A stretch of DNA of 64,000 nucleotides from Chlamydomonas sphaeroides (taxonomy: Eukaryota > Chlorophyta > Chlorophyceae > Chlamydomonadales > Chlamydomonadaceae). Under the pieces are notes generated by a model. That model saw nothing but the letters and a program-made list of their open reading frames with translations, was not told where the DNA came from and searched no databases. Position numbers and translations under genes: made by a program. This document shows, in pieces, positions 10,834 through 22,263 of the stretch. Location: assembly GCA_001662425.1 (NCBI GenBank), contig BDDC01000162.1:1-64000 (forward strand), in the 5' to 3' direction. Each line of letters starts with the position of its first letter. Positions within the stretch are counted from its first letter, which is position 1.

Positions 10834-12113
10834 CTATGCGCTCCCCTCCGCCGACGCGCCTGGTGCCGGCAGCATGGCCGCCAGCGCCTGAGTGTGCGCG
10901 CCGCCAAACACGATCCGCAACACCGGGTGCAGCTCCATGCCCTGAGGGGCGGGACCCGCGGCGGCCGCCGCCGCAGCCGCCGCGTCTGCCGCCGGGTCGG
11001 CGGCGCTCGGCCCCTCCCCTGCTGGGGCAGCACCGGCGGCGGCGGCGCCAAAGCCGGGCCCATGCGCCAGCGCGGTGGCGTGGTTGAGGTCCAGCCAACG
11101 CCAGTCGGTGTGCTCGTGGTTGAGCTGCGGCTGGTAGCTGGCGCGCGAGGCCCCTGCGTGGGGCGGTGGGGCAAGGGGCGGCGTGGCGCGGTGGGGCAAG
11201 GGGCGGCGTGGCGCGGTGGGGCAAGGGGCGGCGCACGTCACGGTGCGGCGCAGGGCGCTGGTAAAGGCGCTGCCCGGCACCGGGAGGACGGCCCGCGCTA
11301 GGCTGCGGGCAGTGAGGCGGGCGCCCTTGCTGGCCCTGCTGGTGGAGGCCCTGCTGCTCGAGGCCGCACCCGGGATGCTGCACACGAAGACGGTGTAGTG
11401 CTTCTGAAGGGCCTTGCCGCGCCTGGCAGCATGCGCATGGGGCAGCAAGGGAGGCATCAAGGGAGGCAGGGGCGACAGGTGCATGCGGCGGGCGAGGCAC
11501 CCACAGGCTCTCGCTGCACAGCACCGCGCCCCCTCCCGCCCCACCGCCTGAGCATCTAGGTCCTCCGGCGCCCACCCGTCCGCGCGCCCGGCTCCGGTTC
11601 CCAGCTCCCACCCTTACGCCGCCGCCCCAGCTCCCGCGCCTCTACCGTGCATGCATCGCGCCCGACCTTAGCCCCCGCCGCCCGCCCCAGCCCCGCCGGC
11701 CCAGCTCCGAGGAGCCCTACCGGGTGAGTACCGAGCCCAGCACCTGCAGCCCCGCGGGCAGGCTGCCCACCTCCTCGCCCGCCTCCCGCTGCGCCGTGGC
11801 CAGCAGGTCGCCGGCGTCCTCGGGGTCCGCGTTGCCGCCGGGCAGGCCCCAGGTGCCGGGGTTACCCGAGGCCTCGCTGCGCTTCAGCACCAGGCAGGAG
11901 CCCTCGCAGCTGTGGGGCCGAGGCGTGAGCGTGTGCAAGTAGGGGACGACTTGAGCTGGCAAGCAGGCCGGGGGCCCTTGCGTTCTAGTCTCGTCCAGCT
12001 GCACGCCCTTGTGCCCGCCACCCTCCCCAGCGGCCCTCCCAACCGACAGTCCATATCCCGTGTGGTGCAGCGACTTGCCAGATGAGCAGGCCTGCGCCAA
12101 CCTTGGTCGCCAT
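10834..12113 (-). CDS. Nudix hydrolase
   Basis: Four exons (12113-12079, 11909-11721, 11422-11370, 11153-10834) give 597 nt, 198 residues. The protein starts MATKVGAGLLICCEGSCLVL and contains a Nudix box beginning WGLPGG and ending REAGEEVG, the metal-binding helix. The box is two residues longer than the standard 23-residue form, recalling CoA-pyrophosphatase-like members that have PEDA/DPED in the loop. HYTVFVCSIPG and LNHEHTDWRWLDL match the following beta strands of small nucleotide pyrophosphohydrolases. Intron 1 needs a GC donor (TG|GCAAGT) so that TG+C makes Cys12. The family cleaves nucleoside diphosphates linked to other groups; the substrate cannot be read from sequence. No targeting peptide, so probably cytosolic. 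The Ala-rich segment around residues 125-150 is an algal-type loop. Confidence 0.82.
11163..11233. repeat. 25-bp tandem repeat, about three copies, in Nudix intron 3
   Basis: Units beginning gcggtggggcaaggggcggc occur at 11163, 11188 and 11213 with a 25-base period. An ORF runs through them on the minus strand, but removing the segment as an intron (11369-11154) restores a compact Nudix fold in frame, so they are intronic. Confidence 0.8.
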
Positions 12114-12436
12114 CGGCACGGCACAAGTCTCCGAGACCCGCTAAGAGGAGACCGCGAGGATGCCGAGGTCCGCAAGCCTAGGTCTTGGGGCCGGAACCGC
12201 GTGGGGCTTGCAGCAGAACGCGCGGCGATGGCCTAGGATGTTGGTCCTGGCGCTCAGCTGCAGACCGTAATAGTGATCGTTATGGCAGATACCGTTGATG
12301 AACGCTGTTGGAGCAGCAGCGCAAGGCTTGCTACGTAATTGCCAGCGTAAACGTGATAGTATCGTGCAGGACTGTTGCACAAGGCGAGCACAAAGCGAGC
12401 TCTAAGCGCCTGATTATGCCAATGCTTGCTTCCGGG

Positions 12437-12441
12437 TTACA
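12437..12441 (-). terminator. TGTAA polyadenylation signal (minus strand)
   Basis: TTACA on the plus strand reads TGTAA on the minus strand, 81 bases after the stop codon of the two-helix membrane protein gene. Spacing and sequence fit a green-algal poly(A) signal. Confidence 0.5.
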
Positions 12442-12521
12442 AGCCCTAGTTGATGCGTCGTCTTCTGCCTCCACAGCCCTTGCCATGCCTCACCAAACCC
12501 TGAGCGGCCCCCGCCGACCCC

Positions 12522-14770
12522 CTACCCGCTCCCGCCCTCCGGCCGCCCGCCTTCCCGCGGGGTCCGGCGCCAGGGGCTCATCAGCCACTCCCCCCTGCGG
12601 CCGGAAAAACAGGAGCAAGGGTCAGCACAACGCCACATCCCCTCAGCTCACCCTTCCCCTGCCCGGCCCCAACGCACCAGCTGCGCCGCGGCCTCTGTGC
12701 CGCCGCTCCTCCGCCGGCCGCCGCCTGCTCCACCTGCTGCGCCAGCTGCATCTCCCTGTCGTCCTCCCGCTCCCGCGGCTTCTTCTCCTTGGGGCCGGCC
12801 TCCAGCAGCGCATCCGAGTCCAGCCCTGAAAGCCGCAGCCACGCCTGGTAGCCCGGGTCGTCGTCGGGCAGGTCCTCGCCCACCTCGCCGGAGCTTGACG
12901 GGGCCGCCATCACCACGGCCGCCGCCCCCTTCTGCGCCAGGCTGTCGTTGAGCCGCTTCATCTCCCGCTCGCGGATCTGCAGCGACTCGTACAGCACGTC
13001 CTGCGTACGGCAGTACGGCGGCGGCAGCCCGGGTGCGGGGGTATCGGGGTGACGGCGAGGCTTCAAGTAGGGTTGCACAGGGCCGCGGCCGCTGTTGGGT
13101 GCCGGCCCAGCGCCCCACTCGCCTCCTGCGGGTTGGTTCGGGGCGCCGCCGCCGGCTGCTCCGGCCTCGGGTGAGCCACCTCACGCAGGCCTGCCGGGGG
13201 GGGGTGCAGGGTCGGGGCACGGCAACAGGACAAGGCAAGGCCCCGTGCCCGGCTGGGTGCCGTGTGGCGGCAGCGGCGGGTGCCACGGCTGCAGATGCGA
13301 GGCTGCATGGACCCGGCGCAAGCTGCTGCTGCCGGCGCCCGTGCGTGCTTGCTTGCGGTGCCACTCACGCGCCACCTCCGGCGACAGCAGCCCCTCGCCG
13401 ATGAGGTAGTCCTCCAGGATCCACCTGGGGAAGGGGTGTGGCGGGGAGGGGGGCAGACAAAGGTTGCGCAGGCAGGGCAGAGGGCAAGCTAGCCACGGGC
13501 CAGCCGTCGAGCCCGGCTCAGCACCAGCAGCAGCGCCGGCGCAGCGGGGTTCCTCCGGGGTGGTGGCCACGTGCCTGGGCCTCAGCAGCGAGTTGGCGGC
13601 GTGCAGCAGCGCGCAGCCGCCGCCCCAGGTCAGCAGCCCCAGGAAGCGGTAGCGGGGGCCTGCGCGGGAGGTGAGGCGGGGCGGGGCGGGGCGTGGGGCG
13701 CAGCGGCGGGTGGCGGGCGCGCGGGGCAGGCAGCGGGACATACCTGCACCGCTGCCCGGCCCGCGCGAGCCGCACTCGGCGCGCCCCGCGCGCCTCATCC
13801 AATGCCGCCCCGCCCTGCCCTCGACGCTGCCCTCCCCTGCTGGCCTCCCCCGGGGCGCACCCTGGTAGTGGCCCACCACCAGGGCGCCCGTCACCGCGCC
13901 TGCGGGCGCAGAGGGGCCGGGCCGGGCCTGCATGATGCGGGGCTGGGCGGGCGCGCTGCGCTGCGCCAGCGGTGCAGCACTCCCCGTGGCCGGCGCCCAG
14001 ACACGCGCCCTCAGCAGGGATGGTCGCTTCGGCCCCGGACCCGGGCCTGCATTAGCGCGGAACACCATGGAGGCCATGGTGCGGCTTCCCGGCGCCTGAG
14101 CCCGGGCGGGGGGCTCGGCCCCCGACGCGGGCCCCAGGTTGCAGCGCGCGCATGGCCGTGGTGTGGAGGGCTGCGTCTCCCCCGGTGGATGGGGTTAGCG
14201 ACACGCACCACTGAAAGCCGAGTTGAGGAAGTCATGCCGCCCCCTCACGCCGCGGCATGTCTCTTGGACGCCTGCGGGTGCGGATCCGGAGGCACGGCAT
14301 GCGGGTCTCAAGGACTGCCCTTGTGGGAGCCTTGGAGCCTCAGCGGCAGGCGGTACAGGCTCAGGGCCCATCAGAGTTCCATGGGCCGTGCCGATGGCCG
14401 AGGTGTTGCATGGCCATCGCTGAAGCTACAAGCTAGGCCCGTGGGGGCACGGGATGTGGCGGGCGGGCGGCAGGCAGGCAGCGCGTGGCGGTGGCGTACC
14501 GCTGAAGATGAGGGCCGCGGCGCTATAGCCGATAGCTTTGTGCACCAGCTCCTGCGCCCGTGACCCCACTCGCAGGTGGTTGGTGCGGAGCGAGAGGCCC
14601 GCGGCCAGGCAGCCTGCGGCGGATGGGGCAGGGTACGTGCTCGAGCCCGAGCAGCTTGGGGCTGAGCGGTGCATCGGAGGTGTTGCGCCGCTTGCAGCAC
14701 CAGCAATTTGCGAATAACGGCGACGAACTCGCCTGCGACGAGCAGCTTTTGCTGCGTTCGCTCCGCCCAT
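12522..14770 (-). CDS. Unknown small membrane protein with two predicted helices
   Basis: Six exons (14770-14500, 13899-13861, 13659-13575, 13424-13376, 13000-12678, 12594-12522) total 840 nt, 279 residues. The N-terminus is basic and Ala-rich (MGGANAAKAARRRRVRRR), as in organelle targeting peptides. Two hydrophobic segments follow: LVHKAIGYSAAALIFSG-AVTGALVVGHY (about 75-102) and YRFLGLLTWGGGCALLHAAN (about 106-125). The rest is soluble: WILEDYLIGEGLLSPE, a helical DVLYESLQIREREMKRLNDS, then acidic and Lys/Glu-rich sequence. Intron 3 appears to use a GC donor (AG|GCACGT); no GT site fits phase. The exon 1 upstream part could hide another intron. I do not recognise the family. An organelle membrane location is inferred. 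Confidence 0.62.
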
Positions 14771-15441
14771 CCAGATTCTAGTTGCATGCGGACAGAGCTA
14801 TGCGAGAGGATGCCGCTATACGTGACAGTGCGGTCTGCAACGACCGAGGAATGCTTGACAGTGCAATAGAAAACAATGTGCTGGGCGTGATGAAGTTTGC
14901 CGGATTCACGACACGTTGATTACGCCACGAGCAATTGGGAGAGAGCGCTGTACAGCAGTGCCGTCGTGGCGGCGTGCTGCATGCCTGTCGGCACGAACAC
15001 AATCCAGGCGAGGTAGGACACCCCTGTTCATGGGCGCGGCCAACAAGCCACGACAAGCCGTTGATTTACAACAATGAATCAACGCAGCTCTTGGCATCGC
15101 ATCCAGCGAGCGCATGCATCACTGGCAGTGCTATCCGTGCAAGCCGTCGTGGATATCCCACATGCGCTCCTGCACTGCGCTCCTGCACACTCATGCAACC
15201 CGTGCATGCCACCCAAGGCGTCGCTCCCTCACCTGGCCCCTACCGGGCGTACGTCCTGCCCCACACGCCCTCTGCTCCCGCCCTGCGCTCGACGCCTACA
15301 TGCTCCTACCGACACTCTGCAGCCCCCTGCCCTGCAGCAGGCCACCGCTGTACTCCCCAACTCGCTCCACAACAAGTCAACATCCAACTCCACATTCCCT
15401 CCCGCTTCAACCCCACCTCCCCGCGCCCACGCCCTCTGCCC
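14771..15441. other. Intergenic region with F-box gene poly(A) signal
   Basis: No coding-like ORF is evident between the F-box gene 3' end and the start of the two-helix membrane protein, both on the minus strand. TTACA at 15066-15070 is a minus-strand TGTAA about 370 bases after the F-box stop codon. The part near 14771-14950 is the likely promoter of the membrane-protein gene. Confidence 0.4.
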
Positions 15442-18400
15442 TCACAAGACATCCACCTCGACCGCCGTGCGCGGCAGCGCCAGCCGCAGCGCCGGCAGCA
15501 GCCGGTCTGCCGTGTCGTTCCACACGTCACCGTGCGGCAGCCCCAACCGCAGCCGCCACAGGCCCTGCAGCGCCGCCAGCGCCGCCAGGCTCTGCCCCGC
15601 CAGCAGCGCCTGATGAATTCGCTCCGCGTGGTCCCGCGGCTCGCCCGCCCCGCCCCGGCCTCCACCCCGGCCGCTCCCGCTCCCGCTGCTCTCGCTGCTC
15701 GCACCGCTCGCGCTGCTCTCGTCGTCGCTGTCGCGCTCGCTGCTGCCGCTTGAGCTGGCGGCGCCGCTGCCGCCCTGCCCCTGGCCCTGCTGCCCCTCGT
15801 CCTCATCCCCGTCGTAGTGGAGCGTGGGGCTGTCGAACGACAGCGTCAGATCCACGACCTGCGTCAGACCCGTCAGCGCACGCAGCGCGCCAGCCAGGTC
15901 AAACCGGTCCGCCGCCGCCGCAGAGGCGCCGCCGGCGGCCGGGCCTGGGGCCGGGGCCGGGCCCGCGGGCTGCCAAGCGCCGCCGGCGGCCGTGGGCTGC
16001 TGCTGAGGATGAGGATGCTGCTGCGCACCAGGGCTCTGCGGCGGGCCGTCCTCCTCCGTGCTGAGGTACTCATCCGAATCGTCGCTGTCCGGGCCGGCCG
16101 TGGCCGCAGCGGCGGCGGGCGCCGCCGCGGGGCCACCGCCCGCGGCCGCCGGGCCGGCAGCAGCGGCCGCAGGGCCACGGCCGTTGCGCGCCGTGGGCGC
16201 CGCGGCCGCCGGCGGCGGCGGCTCCAGGGAGGTTGCGTCTAGCTGCAGCGTCCGCAGGCAGCGGAGCGTGGACAGCGCCGACAGCTGCGTGGGTTCGTAG
16301 GGGGAAAGTACCATGGGAGAAACGAGCTAGTTGCGAATTTTCGAGCGTAAGCCCCGGGCCCAAAGCTGCCAGCATCCCGCCTAATCAGTAGGAGAAGGGC
16401 GGTGCGGTGTAGGGATGGTGAGCGCGCTGGCTCAAGCCCAGGGTGGATGGGGTGTACCAGGTGTGAAGCGAATCAGAGGCGGGCGCCACGGCCGTGCGGC
16501 AAGCGGGCGAAGGGCCAGGCACCCGGGGTTGGAGCCGCGAGGCTGAAGAGGCTCTACCTTGAAGCCAGCCAGCGCGCGCCCCTCGACCCATACCGGAGGG
16601 CGAGTCAGAGAGCGCTCCCAGCACCGCACGCGTGGCGCAGTGCTGCCTGACTGCCTGCCTGCCAGCGCGTGCCTACCCTCCTAGGCCTCAGCCAACGCCC
16701 GCTACCCCTGCGCCCCGTCCCTCCTCCTTCCCGCGCCGCACCTGGCCCTCGCTGAACCAGCCCGGCGCCACGCCGTGCCCCAGGTCGGCGATGAGGCCGC
16801 GCAGGCAGGGGAAGGACGGCAGCAGCTCCGGCAGCCGGGTGGTGGTGGTGGTGCCTCCCAACCGCAGGTCCTCCAGCCGCGGCGCGCGGCGGAAGACCGT
16901 CAGGTCGGGCGCCTGTCGCGGCAGGGCGGCGGGCGGGATGTGCGGGCTTGGGCATCCGGGGTGGTGGTGGGGGTGGTGGTGGTGGTGGTGGTGGTGGTGC
17001 TGCTGCTGCTGGTGGTGTGGTCGCCACGACGGGCTGCGTGCGGCGCGATGGGCAACCTCGGCGGGCGGGCGGCAGCTGGCACATGCGCGGCGCAGTGGCG
17101 CTAGCGCTGCGGACCCTGGGCAGGGCCCCGACTTGGCGTGGCGCCCCCTGCCGCCCCCTGCCGGCCCACCTCGCAGTCAAAGAGCCACAGGTGCGTCAGG
17201 TGCGGCAGGTCGGGCAGCAGCGCCAGCGCCTCGGTCGCCTGCGGGTCGGGCGCCGCCGAGGGAGAGGACGGGCCGGCGCGGCCCGACAGAGCGGCCAGCG
17301 CGGCCGCGGGCGGCGGCGGGATGACCACCTGCGGCGTGCAGGAGAGGCAGGCGCGAGAGCTGAGGGGGATGGCGAGCGGCGGGCGAGGCGCGGGGTCTTG
17401 GTCGCCAAGCGGACAGCTACGGAGGAGAGGCCCGCGTGTTACCCACGCCTGCTTCCCAGCACCACCCGCCGCGCGGCGCCCCGCTCACCTTCTTGAGCGT
17501 GAGCTGCAGCAGCTTGGGCGGCAGGCAGGGCGGCGGCAGCCCCAGCGGCGTGGGCACCTCGGCGCCGAAGCGCAGGTAGAGCGGCCGCAGCTCCAGGTGC
17601 TCCAGCTTGGACAGCGCGCGCAGGCCCTGGCGGCGGGAGGGCGGGTACCATGGGAGTAACGAACTAGTTGCAAGACTCCGGGAGGGCGGGTACCACGGGA
17701 GTAACGGACTAGGAGCAAGACTCCGGGAGGGCGGGGTGCAGCGCAGGGGCATGGTGAGCGCGCTGGCTGGCCCGAGCGCAGCGGCGGCGCCAAACCTCAT
17801 GAGCGGCGGAGGCGTGTGAGCAGACAGGGGGGCGCCCTCGGGTTGCGCCGCGTGCCGCGCGGGGCGTGCTGCTGTAGCTGAGGCAGGGACACGCGAGGCG
17901 CACACACGAGTGAGGCGCCGCCGCAATCGCACCTGGATGGCGGTGGGGTCGCTGGCGGCGGCGGGCAGCGCGTCGTACAGCGCCAGGTACTCGAGGGAGG
18001 GCATACCGGCGGGCACCCGGGACAGCCAGCCGCGCGACATCCACATCGCGGGCCTGCGCAGGCGTGGCGGGCGCGCAGGCGTACAGGCTCGGACAGGGGC
18101 CGCAGCAGCGGGGCAGACACAACAGCTGAGGTACGCCCCGGCCCCGTGAGGCCCCTGCCGTGCACGCCGTGCACGTCGTGTCTCACTCGCTGCTGCCGTC
18201 TGAGGCCGCCCGCGCTGCCCTGCCCCTGCGCCAAGCCTGCCGCGCCCCACCTGCAGTCCTGGTCCACGAAGCCCGTCAGCGCCAGGCTCTTGAGCTGCGT
18301 GTAGCCGCCGCCGCGCAGGTCCAGCAGCACGGGCGCCACGCGGGTGTCGCTCAGGGGGCCGCCCTCGTGCTGCCCGTCGGGGCCCACCAGCGCCACCTGC

Positions 18401-21400
18401 GGGGAGGAGCGTGGAGGGGGCAGGGGGGAGCAGGGTTTGTGAGGAGGGGGCTGCGGCGGATTGGTCTGACCTGCGAGGGCGTCATCCGCACGAACGGGCC
18501 GCACTCACGGCCCACGCTGCGCCCGTCTTCCTCCCTCCCTGACCCTTTCTGCCCCCCAGCCCCCAGGCTGCATCACCAGGGACACCATCCCTCCCGCTGC
18601 GCCCTTCCCTGCTGCCGACCCGTCCCTTTGCCCCGCCACACACATACGCGTCACCATCCCCTCGAAGCAGTGTCATGTGTTACTCTACTCCCGTCTCTAG
18701 AAATGAACACACACACACACACGACCCGCCCGCTCCCCGCCCGCACCTGCGTCACCATGGGCACCAGCGCCAGGTTGAGGTAGCACATGTGCGGCGACAG
18801 TGGGCCCAGCTGCAGCTGCAGCAGCCGCGCAGCAAGAGGAGGGCCCGGCTCGCGCCGCCCCGGCCCGCCGCCTCCGCCGGCTACCCCTCCTCCGCCGCCG
18901 CCGTGCCCATGCCCGTGGCCGCCTCCCGGCCCTCCATGTCCTCCCGCCCCTCCGTGGCCTCCACCTCCGCCCAGCTGCAGCCCCGCCAGCTGCTGCATGA
19001 GCGCCGCCACAATGGGCGGCGGCCCGCCGCCTCCGCCGCCCCCCAGCTGCTGCACCGCGCCCAGCACCGCCGCCAGCATGCCCGGCGGCAGGCCGCCTCC
19101 TCCCGCTCCCGCTCCTCCTCCCGCTCCTCCTCCGCCTCCCCCTCCGCCCCCACCCAGCTGCGCCTGCATGGCCTCCAGCAGCGCCCCCAGCTGCGCCCCC
19201 GGCCCGCCGCCGCCGCCGCCACCTGGCAGCTGCAGGTGCGGCAGCTGGTGGTGCTGCCCCGCCCCGCCCAGGCCTCCCACGCCCATGAGGCCCCCCAGCG
19301 GACCCAGCTCCTCGTCGTCCTCCAGGATGTCGCAGCGCACCCCCAGGTGCAGGTCCTCGGGCTCCGCCAGGGTACCCTGCAGCGAGGAAGGGGGAGGGGC
19401 AGCAGCGAGGGAAGCGGCGGGCACAGGGGTAAGGGGGCGGGGGCGAGCAGCAAGGGCCGGGCACAAATTGTGTGCAGGGGCATGGGTCGCAGAGCGCCCC
19501 CGAGGGCTGCCGAATGCACGAGCAAGGACGGGCAGCGGTCCGGTCACGACGCGGTCCGGTCCCGTCCGCACCGTGAGGCCCAGCTGCTGCGTCAGCAGCC
19601 GCTCGTACTCGGCCAGCACCAGCGGCGTCACGTCGTAGGGCGGCACGTCCTCCTCCTCCACGCCGCCCTGACCCGCGCCAGCGCCCGAGCTCGACGGTCC
19701 CGCCTGGTTCAGCGCCCCGCTGCCGCCCTCGCCGCGGCCCTGCTTGTCGGCCTTTCCCTCCTCATCCGCCTCGCCGTCGCCGTCGCCGCCGCCGCCGGGC
19801 GCCGACCGGTTCCGGCGGCGGCTGGAGCGCTGGCGGCCTGAGCCCGCCACAGCGACGGTTGGCAGCGCCGAGGCGGGCACCGAGACTGTGGGCGGCGGCC
19901 AGGTGCCAACACGGGGCGGAGAACGAGTGGGTGAGCGGCGCCGCAGCGCGGCCCTCAGGCGCTATCCGCCACGCCACCGCGCGCCGCCAGACCCTTCCCC
20001 GCGCCCCACCACCCCTAGCAAACAGACCGCCGGCTCTGGCTCGCACGTCCGCGCATCCCAGCCCTCCCCCACAAGGCCCCCAACACCCACTCGTGACGTT
20101 GACGTCCATGCGTGTCACCCGGGTGCCGCGCTCCACGATGAGCACGTGCAGCCCCGGCTTAGGCGCCAGGTGGTCCACGCTGTCCCACGGCTCCTCCAGC
20201 TCCTCGTACTCCCCGAACGCCGAGTCGTCGTCGTCGCCGTCGAGCGCCGGCTCAGCGGCGTGGGCGTGGTCGCCAGGGCCGCCGGGCTCGCCGCGGTCCA
20301 GCCGGCGCGCGAAGGTGAGCGCAAAGTTGGTGAGGCGCTGCGGCAGCGGCAGCTCCAGCAGCGACGGCAGCTGCCGGCCGTCGCGCGGCGGCGCCACGCA
20401 GCGCAGCCGGAGGTCCGTCAGAAGCGGGCAGGGGCCCTCCAGCAGCCGGCACAGCTCCGCGACCTGGCGGGGCAGCAAGGTCCGACGAAGGGGCGTAGGG
20501 ACGCGGGGTGGAGGGCTAGGGCCGACCCGCTTCGCAGCCGCCGTCGTGTCCGGCCTTTCCGTTCCCTGCCCTGCCCCCGCCTTCCAGGCCGCACCTGGGG
20601 CACGCGCCACAGCGCCGAGGTGTGGCCGAACGCCAGCGTGCGCAGCGACGTGAGCGACTGCCCCGCCAGCGCCGCCAGCGGGCCCAGCCCCAGCGCCGGC
20701 GGCACCGCGCAGCACAGCTCCAGAAACGTGAGCGAGCGCAGCGGCGCCAGCGCGCCCACGTCGGCCTCGCCCAGCACGTGCGGCGCGCTGGTGAAGCTGG
20801 GGTTGCGGCTGAGCACCAGGCTCTGCAGCTGCGTGAGCGGCGACAGGCTGGTAAGCGAGCCCAGCGACAGCTGCGGCTCGGCGGGCGCCGACGACTCGCG
20901 CACGGGCAGGTGCACGCGCAGCTGCACGAAGTGGCGGTTGGCGGCCAGCGATCGCACGTGGCGGTCAAAGCCGCGCTGCGACAGCGGCGCGGGCTGCGTG
21001 GCCTCCAGCGTCACGGCGCCGTGCAGGCCGCCCACGAAGCTGCGGGGTGCGCAGGGCGCCAGCGGGGCGTGGGCGATGGGCGTTCAAGGGCACGGCGCGG
21101 CAGGGGGGAGGCAGGAGGGAGGCAGGGGGGAGGCAGGAGGGAGGCAGGGCAGCGACCTGGCTGCTGTGGTCTGGGGCTGGCGACCATGCTGCGGCTGCAG
21201 CTCGGCATCCGTATCCTAAGCAGCAGGGGCAGGGGCAGCACAGGCCGCGGCGGGGCCGTGGGCGCGGTGCTCACCGCGCGCGGGTCTGGTCCACGGGCTC
21301 CGCGGCACACAGCGTCGAGTTGAGGAGGCTCCACCCAAAGGCCTCCCTGCGCGGGCGGGCCACGTGCGCCCGTGCCGGCGGGGTGGGCGGGCGCCGTGCA

Positions 21401-21814
21401 TCCGCTCCTGGGGCTGGCGCGGGGCATGCAGCGCCATGGTGGTGCGCCTAGACCCAACCACCCACCTCCATGCTCGGCACACGGCGTAGCAGTTGGCGGC
21501 TGTGGCAGCGTCTACGTGCTCTGACAGGGTCTTGAGCACACCCTGCGACGCGGGCGAAGGTCCGGTTCGGGGGCGGGGTGGTGACACTTGCTGGGAGCAT
21601 TCTGTCCAGCGCCTCCCCGCTGCGCGTGCGGTTCATCGCGGGTGCTGGAGGGGGATGCGGCATGACGCGCTGCGTCCATTCGAGTTGCAGGCCGCCGCAC
21701 CAGGTTTTGCAGGGCATCGACGGCCGCGGCACCCTCCGAAGGGGGCAGCGTCGAGAAGAAAGGAGGGGGCCTTGGGCCCCCGCCCCCGTGGGCGCCCCCG
21801 CTACAGCACGGCAT
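15442..21814 (-). CDS. F-box-like / leucine-rich-repeat protein
   Basis: Thirteen exons with consistent phase: 21814-21701, 21542-21466, 21346-21275, 21039-20595, 20463-20091, 19885-19572, 19376-18747, 18396-18251, 18053-17933, 17626-17489, 17328-17170, 16912-16742, 16284-15442; 3,603 nt, 1,200 residues. Near the N-terminus VLKTLSEHVDAATAANCYAV followed by CRAWR resembles the second half of an F-box. Leucine-rich segments follow throughout: LTQLQSLVLSRNPSF, LRSLTFLELCCAVP, LTDLRLRC, YTQLKSLALTGF, MPSLEYLALYDALP, LSKLEHLELRPLYL, LPHLTHLWLFDCE, APRLEDLRLGG, LRCLRTLQLDATSL. The family would be a substrate receptor of an SCF ubiquitin ligase; that role is inferred. Exon 7 carries a ~150-residue Gly/His/Gln-rich stretch, and the last exon has Ala-rich and acidic Ser-rich stretches. 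The start is the ATG at 21814; the F-box match is weak. Confidence 0.78.
16308..16432. repeat. Intron 12 copy of a repeat block shared with intron 9 of the same gene
   Basis: GTACCATGGGAGAAACGAGC and following bases at 16308-16334, and ATGGTGAGCGCGCTGGCT at 16415-16432, reappear in the same order and about the same spacing at 17645/17690 and 17751 in intron 9. See the matching feature. Confidence 0.75.
16961..17014. repeat. GGT microsatellite in F-box-gene intron 11
   Basis: A run of ggt trinucleotides followed by gct units lies inside the intron between exons 11 and 12. It reads as poly-Thr or poly-Gly in spurious ORFs but is spliced out in the model. Confidence 0.8.
17635..17768. repeat. 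Intron 9 repeat: 45-bp tandem duplication plus shared block
   Basis: A 45-base unit (starting gggagggcgggtaccatggg) is present twice, at 17635-17679 and 17680-17724, with the start of a third. It contains the GTACCATGGGAGTAACGAAC motif also found in intron 12, and is followed at 17751 by ATGGTGAGCGCGCTGGCT, again as in intron 12. Confidence 0.85.
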
Positions 21815-22263
21815 GCCGCAGGCGGCCTAGGCGACGACTGCCTCCACGCTCGATGGGCGGCCGCCGCGCTGGCGTTCAGCGATCGCAGGCGTTCTCAGGT
21901 GGCTCGACGGCGGGCACCAAGTGTTTATAGGTCTCCAAGCGACTAAATCGGATAGATTACGGGCTGTGTAAACATGCAGGGACGCGAGCGTGCCGAGCGT
22001 GTGTGAGTCGGCAGGTGACTTAAACGCCGGCTGGGCGCCGAGGCGCGCACAGCGTGCAGCAAGTAAGTGCTGGCGATCTCAGGAAAGTAAGAGTGCTATT
22101 CTACACCACTGATGGGCGCGTGCTGTGATGTTAGCCGGTTAGCGGGCGATCGCGTTGTGGTGGGTCTCACCCAACATCCCAACATTCTCGAAATCGCCGA
22201 GAGGTTGCCTACACACCCCAATTCACCCAACCCAAGCACGTTAGCTACAGCTACTGTGCGACC
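21815..22263. promoter_or_regulatory. Divergent intergenic region, probable bidirectional promoter
   Basis: 449 bases between the start codons of the F-box gene (minus) and the plastid-targeted gene (plus). It is AT-richer near 21930-22260 and has no coding-like ORF. Promoter role inferred from position. Confidence 0.4.

Noticed and set aside
13181..14077. Open frame starting MASMVFRANAG that looks like a transit peptide on the membrane-protein gene
   Set aside because: Treating 13900-14499 as an intron joins IFSG to AVTGALVVGHY in frame and gives a continuous hydrophobic helix; the ATG at 14077 is then intronic.
16961..17014. Poly-Thr/His coding tract
   Set aside because: It is a GGT microsatellite inside an intron of the F-box gene.
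18675..19841. 388-codon plus-strand open frame opposite F-box-gene exons 6-7
   Set aside because: It is the complement of Gly- and Ala-rich codons; the minus-strand reading has correct splice phases and LRR context.
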